Positions 46,161 to 55,289 of a stretch of DNA of 64,000 nt are shown here, piece after piece; the first letter of the stretch is position 1, and each line of letters opens with the position of its first letter. The translations under genes and the position numbers were made by a program. The DNA is from an uncultured Clostridia bacterium. Its GTDB lineage: Bacteria; Bacillota; Clostridia; Christensenellales; UBA1242. The stretch is from positions 197,756-261,755 of the forward strand of contig CAKNRR010000001.1 in assembly GCA_930990975.1 (NCBI GenBank). Reading direction: 5' to 3'. The notes under the pieces were generated by a model. That model ran no database searches. It saw only the letters and a list, made by a program, of their open reading frames with translations, and was not told where the DNA came from.

Positions 46161-46220
46161 ACGGAACGAAAGGTCTATCAACGGAACGATAGATATTGCT
46201 ACGGGACGATAGGTTTTTTT
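46161..46220 (+). repeat. Three 20-bp direct repeats (ACGGAACGA-type)
   Basis: ACGGAACGAAAGG, ACGGAACGATAGA and ACGGGACGATAGG start at 46161, 46181 and 46201: exactly 20 bp (two helical turns) apart, so they lie on the same face of the DNA. They precede the XRE regulator gene by about 110 bp and look like operator or recombinase-binding iterons. Confidence 0.75.
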
Positions 46221-46329
46221 ATAAAATTTTAGATTAGTCTCGACATATTCTGGCGAACTACTTGTAATCTTCTCAAAAAAGTGCTATAATTTTATATATC
46301 GTTTAACATTTTGCAAGGAGGAATAATAT

Positions 46330-46536
46330 ATGAAAGTAGACTATCCTGCAACTATAATCAAATTAAGAGCAATATTAAACCTATCACAATCAGCTTTGGC
46401 TGAGATGTTGGGTGTTTCTTTTACTTCGGTTAATAGATGGGAAAATGGCAAATATGAGCCAACAAGACTTGTTAAAGAAAAAATCAGATTGATATGTGAG
46501 CAAAATAACATTCAAATGGAGGTAGTTAAACAATGA
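46330..46536 (+). CDS. XRE-family HTH regulator
   Basis: A 68-aa DNA-binding protein consisting of little more than one helix-turn-helix (LSQSALAEMLGVSFTSVNRWENGKYEPT). GGAGG precedes the start and a TATAAT box lies upstream. Its stop overlaps the start of the broken hsdM gene (ATGA), so it belonged to a type I restriction-modification unit and probably regulated it. Confidence 0.85.
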   Translation: MKVDYPATIIKLRAILNLSQSALAEMLGVSFTSVNRWENGKYEPTRLVKEKIRLICEQNNIQMEVVKQ

Positions 46537-47335
46537 CAAACAAAAGACAGATAGATGCACTATGGGACGATAATCCAGTAGATGTTACTTCTGAAGCTAA
46601 TTTTATAATGGAGTATTGCCAATAAGTTAAGAGGAACTTACATGCCAGATAAATATGGCGATGTAATCATTCCCATGACGATTCTTAGAAGATTTGAATG
46701 CTCGTTGGCTCCTACTAAGGTAGCTGTTATTGAAGCGTATGAAAAGAACCCTGTAATGCCTGCGTTGGCTTTGGAAAGGAAGTCTGGATTTCAATTCTAT
46801 AACACGAGCCACTATGACTTGAAAGAACTTCAAAGCGAATCAGATAAGCTCGCTGAGAACTTCAGCAATTACATTGAAGGCTTTTCATCTAACGTTCAAG
46901 ACATCATGAAGCAATTGAAGCTTGCCGATCATATCAAAACGATGGATGAGGGTGGCTGCCTTTTGACTGTTGTAAAAGCTTTCTCGGAGCTTGACTTAAA
47001 CCCAGCGACTTACGATTCCATTAAAATGGGATACATCTTTGAAAACCTGATTGGTCGCTTCTATCAAAACGTGGATGCTGGACAATATTACACTGGCAGA
47101 GACATCATCAAGTGCCTTGTTTCGATTTTGACAGCTGAGGGCAGCGATGATATTTTTGAAGACCATAAGGTTATCACCGTTTGCGATCAGGCTTGTGGAA
47201 CTGGCGGTATGCTTTCAACAGCTTATTCGTATTTGAAACACGTAAACCCATCTGCTGATGTTCGTTTATTCGGTCAAGAGTATATGGGTCCATCTTAGGC
47301 CATCGGACTTGCTGAAATGCTAATCAAAGGACAGG
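46533..47335 (+). pseudogene. hsdM: Broken hsdM (type I restriction methyltransferase)
   Basis: The normal N-terminus is recognisable (MTNKRQIDALWDDNPVDVTSEANFIM), then a frameshift near 46620 ends the frame while the next frame continues smoothly (ANKLRGTYMPDKYGDVIIPM...RFECSLAPTK). The second frame includes HYTGRDI-like YYTGRDIIKCLVS and the SAM-binding DQACGTGGMLSTAYSYLKH, then meets an in-frame TAG at 47296-47298; the same frame continues AIGLAEMLIKGQDA before similarity stops. The catalytic N-P-P-F region and the rest of the gene are gone. So the methyltransferase is inactive; no hsdS or hsdR follows. Confidence 0.85.
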
Positions 47336-47834
47336 ATGCCAAACACCACACTTTACCGAAGCCGACATTAAGGAAAGGTTCGTAAAGGCATACAATCTTG
47401 TGATGTGTAATAAGCAGCAAGTGATAAACGACACTCTTGCTGTAATTGAGATGCTCATGGGAACGGATGAACTCGACCTTGAGATTGCAGAACGTCAAGC
47501 AAAGATAGAAGAGATTAGCAAAGTGGTGTCTGCTATGGTTAGAGAAAACGCAAGAACAGTTCAAGGCCAGATTGCATTTGCTAGAAGATATGACGAACTT
47601 ACAAAGCAGTATGATGAACACAAAGCAGCCCTAGATAAAGCAGTAAAAGAAAAAGCCTACAAGACAGGTAAAGCAACGCAAATGAGAGTTAGTCTTGAAG
47701 CTATGAAACAGGCTGATGATTTTCTTGAAGAATGGTCGGATGAAATGTGGATATTGATGGTTGAAACAGCCACTGTGAACAGAAACAAGACCATCACATT
47801 CCAATTCACGAGCGGAAAAGAGATAACTTTATAG
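47335..47834 (+). pseudogene. C-terminal remnant of a large serine recombinase
   Basis: In the frame of the track ORF at 47400 the upstream codons read CQTPHFTEADIKERFVKAYN, the usual segment after the recombinase zinc ribbon. It continues with the long coiled coil (LEIAERQAKIEEISKVVSAMV, AFARRYDELTKQYDEHKAAL) and the terminal beta-strand pattern (WILMVETATVNRNKTITFQFTSG). The catalytic serine domain and most of the recombinase domain are missing. The fragment is joined directly to the truncated hsdM at about 47335, marking a deletion or recombination scar. It shows that a recombinase-carried element once lay here. Confidence 0.75.
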
Positions 47835-47851
47835 AACATTTGTTTTATGAG

Positions 47852-47876
47852 AGAGCTTCTTCGGAGGCTCTTTTTT
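47852..47876 (+). terminator. Terminator of the recombinase remnant
   Basis: GAGCTTC-TTCG-GAGGCTC stem with a UUCG-type tetraloop and six T. Confidence 0.85.
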
Positions 47877-47887
47877 CTAATAAAGTA

Positions 47888-47949
47888 GTCTAAAAGAGTC
47901 TAAAATGGAGTAAATTTTGTATATTTTTAGAAAATTGTTCTGTCTAAAA
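47888..47949 (+). promoter_or_regulatory. Three GTCTAAAA direct repeats upstream of the operon promoter
   Basis: GTCTAAAA occurs at 47888, 47898 and 47942; the first two are exactly 10 bp apart. They lie just upstream of the promoter at 47973 and could be operator sites for the first gene of the operon. Confidence 0.5.
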
Positions 47950-47972
47950 TAGTTCAATGGTATTCAATACTA

Positions 47973-48001
47973 TTGACAAAATAAAGAAAAATGTGTATAA
48001 T
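47973..48001 (+). promoter_or_regulatory. Near-consensus promoter of the eight-gene operon
   Basis: TTGACA (47973-47978), spacer of exactly 17 bp, TATAAT (47996-48001), a perfect sigma-A promoter about 40 bp before the first start codon. Such a strong promoter with operator-like repeats suggests tight repression or high expression. Confidence 0.85.
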
Positions 48002-48038
48002 AATATAAAATATATCGTATACATGGAGGATAGTAGTT

Positions 48039-48566
48039 ATGACAACAAAGTTATTTGAAAGGTTAGTTACAAAGTTTTCTATCAAGGTTAATGACCTTGC
48101 TAAGTACTTGGAAATATCAAAAGCTACTATATACAACTATAGAAATTTAGATGATTTTTCTGACATTCCTAATGATAAACAAATGAAGATTTTTTACTTA
48201 TTCGGAAAGGAAAGTGCGGAAGAGTTACAACTTGTGCTTGATGAATCAGACAGCGATTTATTGGCTCAATATATAAATAGAATCTCTAGCATCTTTAAAG
48301 ACAGTGTCCAAGACAAGAAGGACTCTATCGCATCTTTGGAAAGCTTAACAAATGCTGTAAACGAATTGACTCAAGAAAACGTTTCTTTAAAAAGGCAACT
48401 TCTTGCTCTTTCAAAATTTGATAGCGTTGATGAGTTCACTAGAACTATTATCCTTGATAAGGTCGCTAATATCATAACGGGATCAAATAGTGCTTCGATT
48501 CACGAATTCTTAAATTACCTTGATATCTATTCTGCTTATTCTGACAAGAACAAGGCTGCAAAGTAA
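48039..48566 (+). CDS. HTH regulator with coiled-coil domain (first gene of the operon)
   Basis: A 175-aa protein. Residues ~5-40 form a helix-turn-helix (FSIKVNDLAKYLEISKATIYNYRN), residues ~75-125 a coiled coil (SIASLESLTNAVNELTQENVSLKRQL), and a helical C-terminal domain follows (NIITGSNSASIHEFLNYLDIY). GGAGG precedes the start. It is first in the operon, 14 bp ahead of the helicase gene. It is likely the cassette's own regulator, possibly acting on the GTCTAAAA repeats upstream. Confidence 0.7.
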   Translation: MTTKLFERLVTKFSIKVNDLAKYLEISKATIYNYRNLDDFSDIPNDKQMKIFYLFGKESAEELQLVLDESDSDLLAQYINRISSIFKDSVQDKKDSIASLESLTNAVNELTQENVSLKRQLLALSKFDSVDEFTRTIILDKVANIITGSNSASIHEFLNYLDIYSAYSDKNKAAK

Positions 48567-48580
48567 CAGGAGGTAAGACT

Positions 48581-51500
48581 ATGTCGTATTTATTTTTATC
48601 GTTTGCTGATCACATGGACAGGACCACAAACATAAAGAATGAATTTTATAACTTATCCTTGAATGAACAGTTCAAACTTCTTCAAAAGAGAATTCCGCTT
48701 GATAGACAGTCATGCTCGTTTCAGTCTTTTATCGAGGCTTGCTTTCCTACAGGAATGACAAAGAGATACTACATTTCCTGTCCAAACTTTTTACGTGAAA
48801 AGGAACAGAGGGAAAGTGGTGCTCCTTCATATCTAAGAAACGTCGTTGTAAGACCAGAACTTACTTTAAGCATGAGAAGGTTCCTTCCTGATAACCAGAA
48901 TATTATTCTTGTAGGAGATATCTACGAGAGTAACAAAGCTAAGGTTCTTCAAATAAAAGGTGTTCAATTTATCGATTCATCCATGTCATCTCCAAATGAT
49001 TTAATAGTTAACGCCGAAGCCTGCAGCTCGTTTGGTAAGTCACAAAGCATGAGCAGAATGGGCCAGATGGTTACTTTCAGTGTGTGGACTATTGATAGAG
49101 TTGATATGAGTAACACTCTATTTACGCCTAACTTTGTATATGAATTGATTCAATCATGCTATACAGTTAAGAATCCAGAAGAAATACGTAGAACTTTTGA
49201 AGAGTGGAATCAATACATCAACTTTAGAAAATACTACCTTGATGAACAATCAAAGCGTAATTTCTTATTAGATTCTGCGGAATATATCGAAGCATATGCT
49301 GTTAACAGAAAAGATTATAGAAAGAACTCATCTGTTTATGACGATTATATTTTGGATGGAATTCAAGATTTTACAAAAGGTGAGATGGTCGTATTGTCTT
49401 CAAAAATAGAGGACGCTGAGCCATTCCCATTGGTAAGATTAAATATAGACAGAAACAAGAAATCTTTCTATGAAGCACGTGTAAATAAGCGTGGAAGAAT
49501 GGTTAATGAAGAGGAAAGAAAAATCCGCTCGTTGGCTAGCGATAGTGTATTTATTACTTCAAAAGATCCAGAAGGCAACTCTGATTATAGAGATAGAAAC
49601 GGTAATCTTCAAAGAATCCAATTTGGTGAATTACTAAATGCTGGCTATGCATTAGGGGATAGATTTAGAATCGTTTCCTTTGATATTCAGCCAGAGGAAC
49701 ATCTGGAACAGTTAGAGCACAAATACGAGTCTGATATTGATAGATCATATAAGGCAGTCGATGCCAAATATGAGAAGGTCATCAAAGATGAATTAAATAA
49801 AGCGATTGAAGCTTATAAAAAAGAAATCTTAGATGAAGTCAATAATCAATTGGCAGAACGCAAGAAACAACTGGATAGTTCTCTTGACGATGATGTTGAA
49901 AAGAATACAGACACAGTAATTCTTTCAAAAATCGTAAAGATGAAATCTGAAATTAAGGCCAAATTAACAAAAGAAACAAAGAAAACTAAAGATGAAAAAG
50001 AAAAGGCTTATAAGGAAAGATTAGATGTTTTAATCGAAGAAGCCTATTCCGAAATCGACGTTAAAAATTTATACATAGAAAGAAATTTAAAGATCCTTGA
50101 AGATTTAAAAACATCTCTTATCGCAGCTGGCAAAAGACAAATCAGTCAATATGAAAGTCAGAAGAACACTGAATTAAGAAACAAATATAGAGATGATGTT
50201 AGATCCGAGAAAGTGTCTATTAAAGAGCAATTAGATTCACAATTAAAAGTCGACAAGGAAAAAGTAATAGAAGAGGAAACAATCATCAGATTTTCTCTAT
50301 ACTTCAGACTTGGCGATGCCAATAACGTTATTAGCGATAAACAAATAAAAGCAATCAAAGCATGTAAGTACATTGTTTACGATAACAGAGCTGAAAAGGC
50401 GAAGATTTCTAGACAAGAAACTGCATTGAATAACTTCTATAGTGGATTCGTAAAGAACCCATATCTTTCAACATACCTTTTTAATCCTGAAAGCTTATCC
50501 AGTGTACAAACAGAGTTCAGTGATTGGACATGGTATTTGGAATCATTGAATGAAAAACAAAAAGAGGCAGTAAGAAAGGCGGTATCTAGTAATGGTATCT
50601 TCTTATTACAAGGCCCTCCAGGAACTGGTAAAACACAGGTCATTGCTGAGACAGTTGCTCAGATGGTTAAGAAAGGAAAGAAGGTTCTTATATCGTCTGA
50701 AACTCATAAGGCTATTGATAACGTATTCGAGAGATTACCAAAAATAGCTGAAATTGTACCTATCAGACTTATTCCTTCAAATAATAATAAGAAGGGTGAT
50801 AATGAGTACGATCCGAAGTTCCTCGTCGATAACTTCTATGGAAATATCAGTACGAACATGAAAAAGGCCGTAGACAGATACCGAAACTTCAGAAGGAACA
50901 AGGAAGAATTCTCAGAAACATACGACAAATTAAAACTATTGAAATCCAAAATAGAGAAATCTCAAAAGGTTTTAGATGAGGCAAATAAAGAAATTGCTGG
51001 ATTAGAGTCAAAGGCAAAAGAGCTTAACTCACATATTTCTACTTTAGTTGATTCAAGAGATGATATCCGCATCGAACTGGATGTTTTGAGAAGAACTAAA
51101 CGCCATATTGAGAATGATAATCTAAGACCAGATGAGGATGTAAACACACAACTTATTATTAGATTGCGTGATGACTTAGCTTCTTTATTTGACAAGAATA
51201 TCTTTGTAGACATTGATCTTGGTTTATTAGTTAAGAATATCAACCAGATAAAGATGGACGAGATTGAAAGAGAACTCGCTGTTGTAAATCCTGAATCAAA
51301 CAAAACTATCCTTGAAGTTAAGAGAAGAGAAATAAAGAGCAAAATGGACGCTTGCAAGGACGAATACGATGATGTAATTCCAGAAAAGCAAGATGAATAT
51401 GATGCTTTACGTAAAGAGTTAATTTCTATCAAGAAGCAAATTGATGCAACGACAGATTCTGCTCCGACTGACTTAAAGTTAGGAACTATCTTCAATTGCG

Positions 51501-53116
51501 CATACTTGGTTGCAAATGTTGACTCGATTAAGAGAACCATAGAATCATTGAAGGAACATATCATAGAAAAAAAAGTTCAGTATATTGAGGAAGTCAATGG
51601 ATCACTTAATGCGGTTGAGACTAAATTTAATAACGTTGAAGAGAAAATCGCAGTTCTTAAAAAGCAGATTAAGGGAATTAATGACTCAATCATTGAAATA
51701 CAGGAACGTGACGACGTGCAAGATATCCAAGAGAACAAGGGTAAGTTAGAAACTGAAATCAATAAGTTCTTCAAGGATTTTGAAATTGCAGAACCATACA
51801 ATGATATCGATGAAGCCTTGACAATCATCAAGAGAAGATGGGATGAGCTTGAGAACGATTTTGTACGTAAGGAACAAGAAAATAAAGAGAAGATTCCTAT
51901 GTACGAAAAGATATCTAACTATCTATCTATGGAAGATGTTATCGAAGCCGACCGTAAGGAATACACTAAGGATTTATTTGATAATGCTAATGTATTTGGT
52001 ATCACTTGTACTTCAAATGATAGATTCAGTGGAAGAAATGTCGATGCTTTGTCTGAGTATAATATTGATGACGTTGACATAAAGTCTGTCGGAATTGATG
52101 TGGTAATCATTGATGAGGTTTCAAAATCTAGCTTCATTGATCTGCTTATTCCAATTTTATATGGGAAAACAGTAATTTTGGTTGGTGACCACAGACAATT
52201 GCCTCCAATGTATGAATTCTCTAAATTGAGAGACGATGATTTTGAAGGATTAGATGAAAATATCATCAACAAGGACATAAATAAAAAGTTTACTGCCCTT
52301 TATGAAGAATGCTTCTTCAAGACATTATTTGAGAGAATTCCTGAAAGCTATAAGACGATGCTTGTACAGCAATACCGCTGCCATGAGCATATCATGAATG
52401 TATTTAACCATTTCTATCAAGGTGAGTTGAAACTTGGCTTTGCTGGTCAAAACAACACCAAGAAGCATAACGTTAAGCTTATCTCAAATGGTAGAAGCAT
52501 CATCGAGCCTGATAAACATATCTATTTCGTGGATTGCAAGAAGAACGAAACTCATGAACAAGATTCAACCTCTATGTATAACACTGGCGAGGCTAAGGTT
52601 GTTGCTGAGTTAATCAGAAAACTAAATGATTATTTCAAGCGTAATCCTGATAGAGAAAAACTAAGCATTGGTGTCATCTGTACGTATGGTGACCAAGCAA
52701 GAAGAATAAAAGAAATATTAAAGAGCGAGAAAGTTAAAACAGATGCTTTCAAGACCGATGTAGAAAAGATGATCGTTAGTACGGTAGATGATTTCCAAGG
52801 TGATGAAAGAGACATAATTATTCTTTCAACCGTAAGAAATCCAGAAAATCCTGCTAAGTCAAATCCTGGATTCATTCTTGCTTATCAAAGAATTAACGTT
52901 GCTTTATCCAGAGCTAGAAGAATGCTTGTTATGGTTGGCAATAGAAGATACCTTGAGTCTAAGGGTGTCATTGATTTGCCAGATGTGAATGGTAGAGGAA
53001 ACGATAGAAGAAACTTCAGAGTTTACGAGGAAATCCTGTATACCATCGAACAGTACGGCAAGGTGATAGATGATATCGATGTATTAGAGGACAAGGAGGC
53101 TAGAATAAATGGATAA
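48581..53116 (+). CDS. Upf1-like SF1 helicase with long coiled coils
   Basis: A 1511-aa protein. The N-terminal ~390 residues match nothing I know. Residues ~395-560 are a long charged coiled coil. The SF1 helicase core begins at about residue 660 (LNEKQKEAVRKAVSSNGIFLLQG), with Walker A GPPGTGKT at about 678-685 and SSETHKAIDNV (motif Ia). A second coiled-coil insertion covers about 770-1100. Then Walker B VIIDEVSKSS, VGDHRQLPP (III), QYRCHEHIMNVFNHFY (IV), VDDFQGDERDIIILSTVR (V) and INVALSRARRMLVMVG (VI). All motifs of the Upf1/DNA2 group are intact. Coiled-coil insertions of this size suggest SMC-like bracing or complex assembly. Overlaps the next gene by 8 bp. Confidence 0.85.
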   Translation: MSYLFLSFADHMDRTTNIKNEFYNLSLNEQFKLLQKRIPLDRQSCSFQSFIEACFPTGMTKRYYISCPNFLREKEQRESGAPSYLRNVVVRPELTLSMRRFLPDNQNIILVGDIYESNKAKVLQIKGVQFIDSSMSSPNDLIVNAEACSSFGKSQSMSRMGQMVTFSVWTIDRVDMSNTLFTPNFVYELIQSCYTVKNPEEIRRTFEEWNQYINFRKYYLDEQSKRNFLLDSAEYIEAYAVNRKDYRKNSSVYDDYILDGIQDFTKGEMVVLSSKIEDAEPFPLVRLNIDRNKKSFYEARVNKRGRMVNEEERKIRSLASDSVFITSKDPEGNSDYRDRNGNLQRIQFGELLNAGYALGDRFRIVSFDIQPEEHLEQLEHKYESDIDRSYKAVDAKYEKVIKDELNKAIEAYKKEILDEVNNQLAERKKQLDSSLDDDVEKNTDTVILSKIVKMKSEIKAKLTKETKKTKDEKEKAYKERLDVLIEEAYSEIDVKNLYIERNLKILEDLKTSLIAAGKRQISQYESQKNTELRNKYRDDVRSEKVSIKEQLDSQLKVDKEKVIEEETIIRFSLYFRLGDANNVISDKQIKAIKACKYIVYDNRAEKAKISRQETALNNFYSGFVKNPYLSTYLFNPESLSSVQTEFSDWTWYLESLNEKQKEAVRKAVSSNGIFLLQGPPGTGKTQVIAETVAQMVKKGKKVLISSETHKAIDNVFERLPKIAEIVPIRLIPSNNNKKGDNEYDPKFLVDNFYGNISTNMKKAVDRYRNFRRNKEEFSETYDKLKLLKSKIEKSQKVLDEANKEIAGLESKAKELNSHISTLVDSRDDIRIELDVLRRTKRHIENDNLRPDEDVNTQLIIRLRDDLASLFDKNIFVDIDLGLLVKNINQIKMDEIERELAVVNPESNKTILEVKRREIKSKMDACKDEYDDVIPEKQDEYDALRKELISIKKQIDATTDSAPTDLKLGTIFNCAYLVANVDSIKRTIESLKEHIIEKKVQYIEEVNGSLNAVETKFNNVEEKIAVLKKQIKGINDSIIEIQERDDVQDIQENKGKLETEINKFFKDFEIAEPYNDIDEALTIIKRRWDELENDFVRKEQENKEKIPMYEKISNYLSMEDVIEADRKEYTKDLFDNANVFGITCTSNDRFSGRNVDALSEYNIDDVDIKSVGIDVVIIDEVSKSSFIDLLIPILYGKTVILVGDHRQLPPMYEFSKLRDDDFEGLDENIINKDINKKFTALYEECFFKTLFERIPESYKTMLVQQYRCHEHIMNVFNHFYQGELKLGFAGQNNTKKHNVKLISNGRSIIEPDKHIYFVDCKKNETHEQDSTSMYNTGEAKVVAELIRKLNDYFKRNPDREKLSIGVICTYGDQARRIKEILKSEKVKTDAFKTDVEKMIVSTVDDFQGDERDIIILSTVRNPENPAKSNPGFILAYQRINVALSRARRMLVMVGNRRYLESKGVIDLPDVNGRGNDRRNFRVYEEILYTIEQYGKVIDDIDVLEDKEARING

Positions 53117-55289
53117 GTTTAAATTAGAAACATCATTTCAATTCCCATTTTTCAAATTAAATGAGATAGTTTCGTATTCGGAAGTTAAAAAGCCTTCAGG
53201 TATCGCATACATGCTTTTGGTTCTTATTAACGAGTCAAACGATAAGAATGTTTTGCTATCTCAGTTGTTAGAGAACTTCGGTGTTCCTCATTCTTTGCAT
53301 TATATTTATTCAGACACGATTGCAAATTTGATTTCTCAGGACATTCTAACTACCAGATATGGCGGTTATTATGATCGCAATATGTTTAGCTCTCTTAGAA
53401 TAGGCGATTTAGCCTTCACTCCTAAAGGGAAGAAGATCTTCGCTGAAGAATCAATTCCTACTGGGGTTACAAAAGAAGCAAAAATACCAGTGTATTATGA
53501 TATTGCAATGAGACAGCTCACTTTAGCTATCCCAGCAAGTTTTGAACCTAAGCCATTAATGGATAGTGCTATCACTGAAGATTTTATGGCAAATTTTACA
53601 TGTGATAAGAGTGTGGAAGACTTTATCAATAAAAATAAAGGTGTGAGAATTCCTATTTATGAGAATGGCAAGGTTGTAAAGAACGAGCTAATTAAAAAAG
53701 AGGAAATTATTACCAAAGTCGAAGAAATCTCAAAAGAGAACTGGACTGGAAAATATGACTGCACAGTAGTATTGGAAGGCAACACGCTATCTTTTGAATT
53801 TGAAGAGAAAGCTGTACAAAACTTTTTCGACGTAAACTACACAGGCGAAATGGTAAACAAGGCCATAGGATATAAGAATAAATTCAAGTTTAAGTCAGCG
53901 TATTCAGATGGTTTGGATTTATCAGCGTTTGCCAATAAGGATATTGCAAGCATCATCATTCCAAAGGAAATTGACGATGTTTTGAAGCAAAAAGGACAGA
54001 TGCTTATCACTAAGGGTAACTACAGGGGAAATAACTATTACACAGTGGAAAGTGTATCTGGTCTCCAAAAATACGATCCATCATGTGAGTTCATTGTTGT
54101 AGACCAAGCAGACAACAGGTTTGCTTTCATTCCTGGCATATTTAACTTTAATAATAAGGATCTTGGAATTATATCAATTCCTCTTGTTTTGAGATTAAAG
54201 GTTAGCTCAGAGCAGTTAAAAGAGGTGCTTGAATCCTATGTGAATAACCTTAACGAGTATTCTGAAGATAATTTCAAGACGCTTGTAAGGGTAACTAATG
54301 TGTCTAAGGACTATGCAAAGGCTACTGAAATCATGAGTGGCTATTTGAATAACGATTATGAGAGCAATATAGTTCTTTTAAATGAAATGAAGCCTACAGC
54401 TATGATGAATGCAAATATCATGGCTAAATACAAAGAAATGCTTCAAGACAACTATTCCGCTTACTTGAAAACAGTAACTGAGGATAATTTGGAGACTGTA
54501 TTGAAGATCACAAATACAATTCCTAAGTTCCTTAATATTCCATTAAAGGATGTTATTTCACGCTTGTTTGATAGCTTGAAGGAAATCAAGAACAGGCAGG
54601 AAGTATATGAAACATTGGTTGAAAAGGACTTTGATAAGTCGATAGTCGTTTTATATGTAAACCCTGTTGATGATGCTTTAAGAACAAGAATGGCAACAGA
54701 TAAATCATTATTGGATTTAATCAATTATGATACTTGTATTTCTAAAATGAAGGAACTAACTGGCATTAAGGATTATAGAGAGTACGTATTTGAGGAAGAA
54801 GCCGTTAACAGAGCTGAGTTTAAAAAGACATTCAATACTGCCAAAGGTGTACAAAAAGCGGTTGATTTCTTCAGAGCACAAAATCAAGAGCTATTCAAAG
54901 ATTTTGATGGATTCATGACTTTATTCGGAAGAATCAATGATGATTTCAATATACTAGATGCAGCTTTATCAAATCCTAATAACATAAAGCCTGAGTTAGT
55001 AGAAAAGAAGATCACATCTGGTGACTATCAATTTGTTTTTGTTAATCTTTCTGCAAAGTTGGAGATTATCCTTAAAAACAAATTCAAACTAGATGGGAAG
55101 CTTTCTGATATGTTAAGTGAGGCTAGAAGAAGCGGCGCTATTGAGAGAAACATTGCTACTGATCTTCATGATTTCAGAGAGAATAGAAATGCATATATCC
55201 ATCCTGAAGATAGATCTGCAAACTTTAAAGCAGACGATTTGAGAAGATGGAGCAAAGAAATTTTTGAGTTAGAGGAGGAAAAGAAATGA
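53109..55289 (+). CDS. Large protein with C-terminal HEPN-like RNase motif
   Basis: A 726-aa protein. The first ~620 residues are unlike any family I recognise: an N-terminal winged-helix-like region (SGIAYMLLVLINESNDKNVLLSQLLENFG), a beta-rich middle and a helical repeat. The last ~90 residues look like a HEPN domain: a helix with KLEIILKNKF, then DLHDFRENRNAYIHPED, where RNAYIH (R693 to H698) fits the R-x4-H active-site motif of HEPN ribonucleases, and a terminal helix (LRRWSKEIFELEEEKK). HEPN RNases act in toxin-antitoxin and abortive infection systems. Translationally coupled to the helicase gene and to the next gene. Confidence 0.7.
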   Translation: MDKFKLETSFQFPFFKLNEIVSYSEVKKPSGIAYMLLVLINESNDKNVLLSQLLENFGVPHSLHYIYSDTIANLISQDILTTRYGGYYDRNMFSSLRIGDLAFTPKGKKIFAEESIPTGVTKEAKIPVYYDIAMRQLTLAIPASFEPKPLMDSAITEDFMANFTCDKSVEDFINKNKGVRIPIYENGKVVKNELIKKEEIITKVEEISKENWTGKYDCTVVLEGNTLSFEFEEKAVQNFFDVNYTGEMVNKAIGYKNKFKFKSAYSDGLDLSAFANKDIASIIIPKEIDDVLKQKGQMLITKGNYRGNNYYTVESVSGLQKYDPSCEFIVVDQADNRFAFIPGIFNFNNKDLGIISIPLVLRLKVSSEQLKEVLESYVNNLNEYSEDNFKTLVRVTNVSKDYAKATEIMSGYLNNDYESNIVLLNEMKPTAMMNANIMAKYKEMLQDNYSAYLKTVTEDNLETVLKITNTIPKFLNIPLKDVISRLFDSLKEIKNRQEVYETLVEKDFDKSIVVLYVNPVDDALRTRMATDKSLLDLINYDTCISKMKELTGIKDYREYVFEEEAVNRAEFKKTFNTAKGVQKAVDFFRAQNQELFKDFDGFMTLFGRINDDFNILDAALSNPNNIKPELVEKKITSGDYQFVFVNLSAKLEIILKNKFKLDGKLSDMLSEARRSGAIERNIATDLHDFRENRNAYIHPEDRSANFKADDLRRWSKEIFELEEEKK

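Noticed and set aside
46064-46220. CRISPR array
   Set aside because: Only three repeats, 20-bp period and no spacers; no cas genes in the window.
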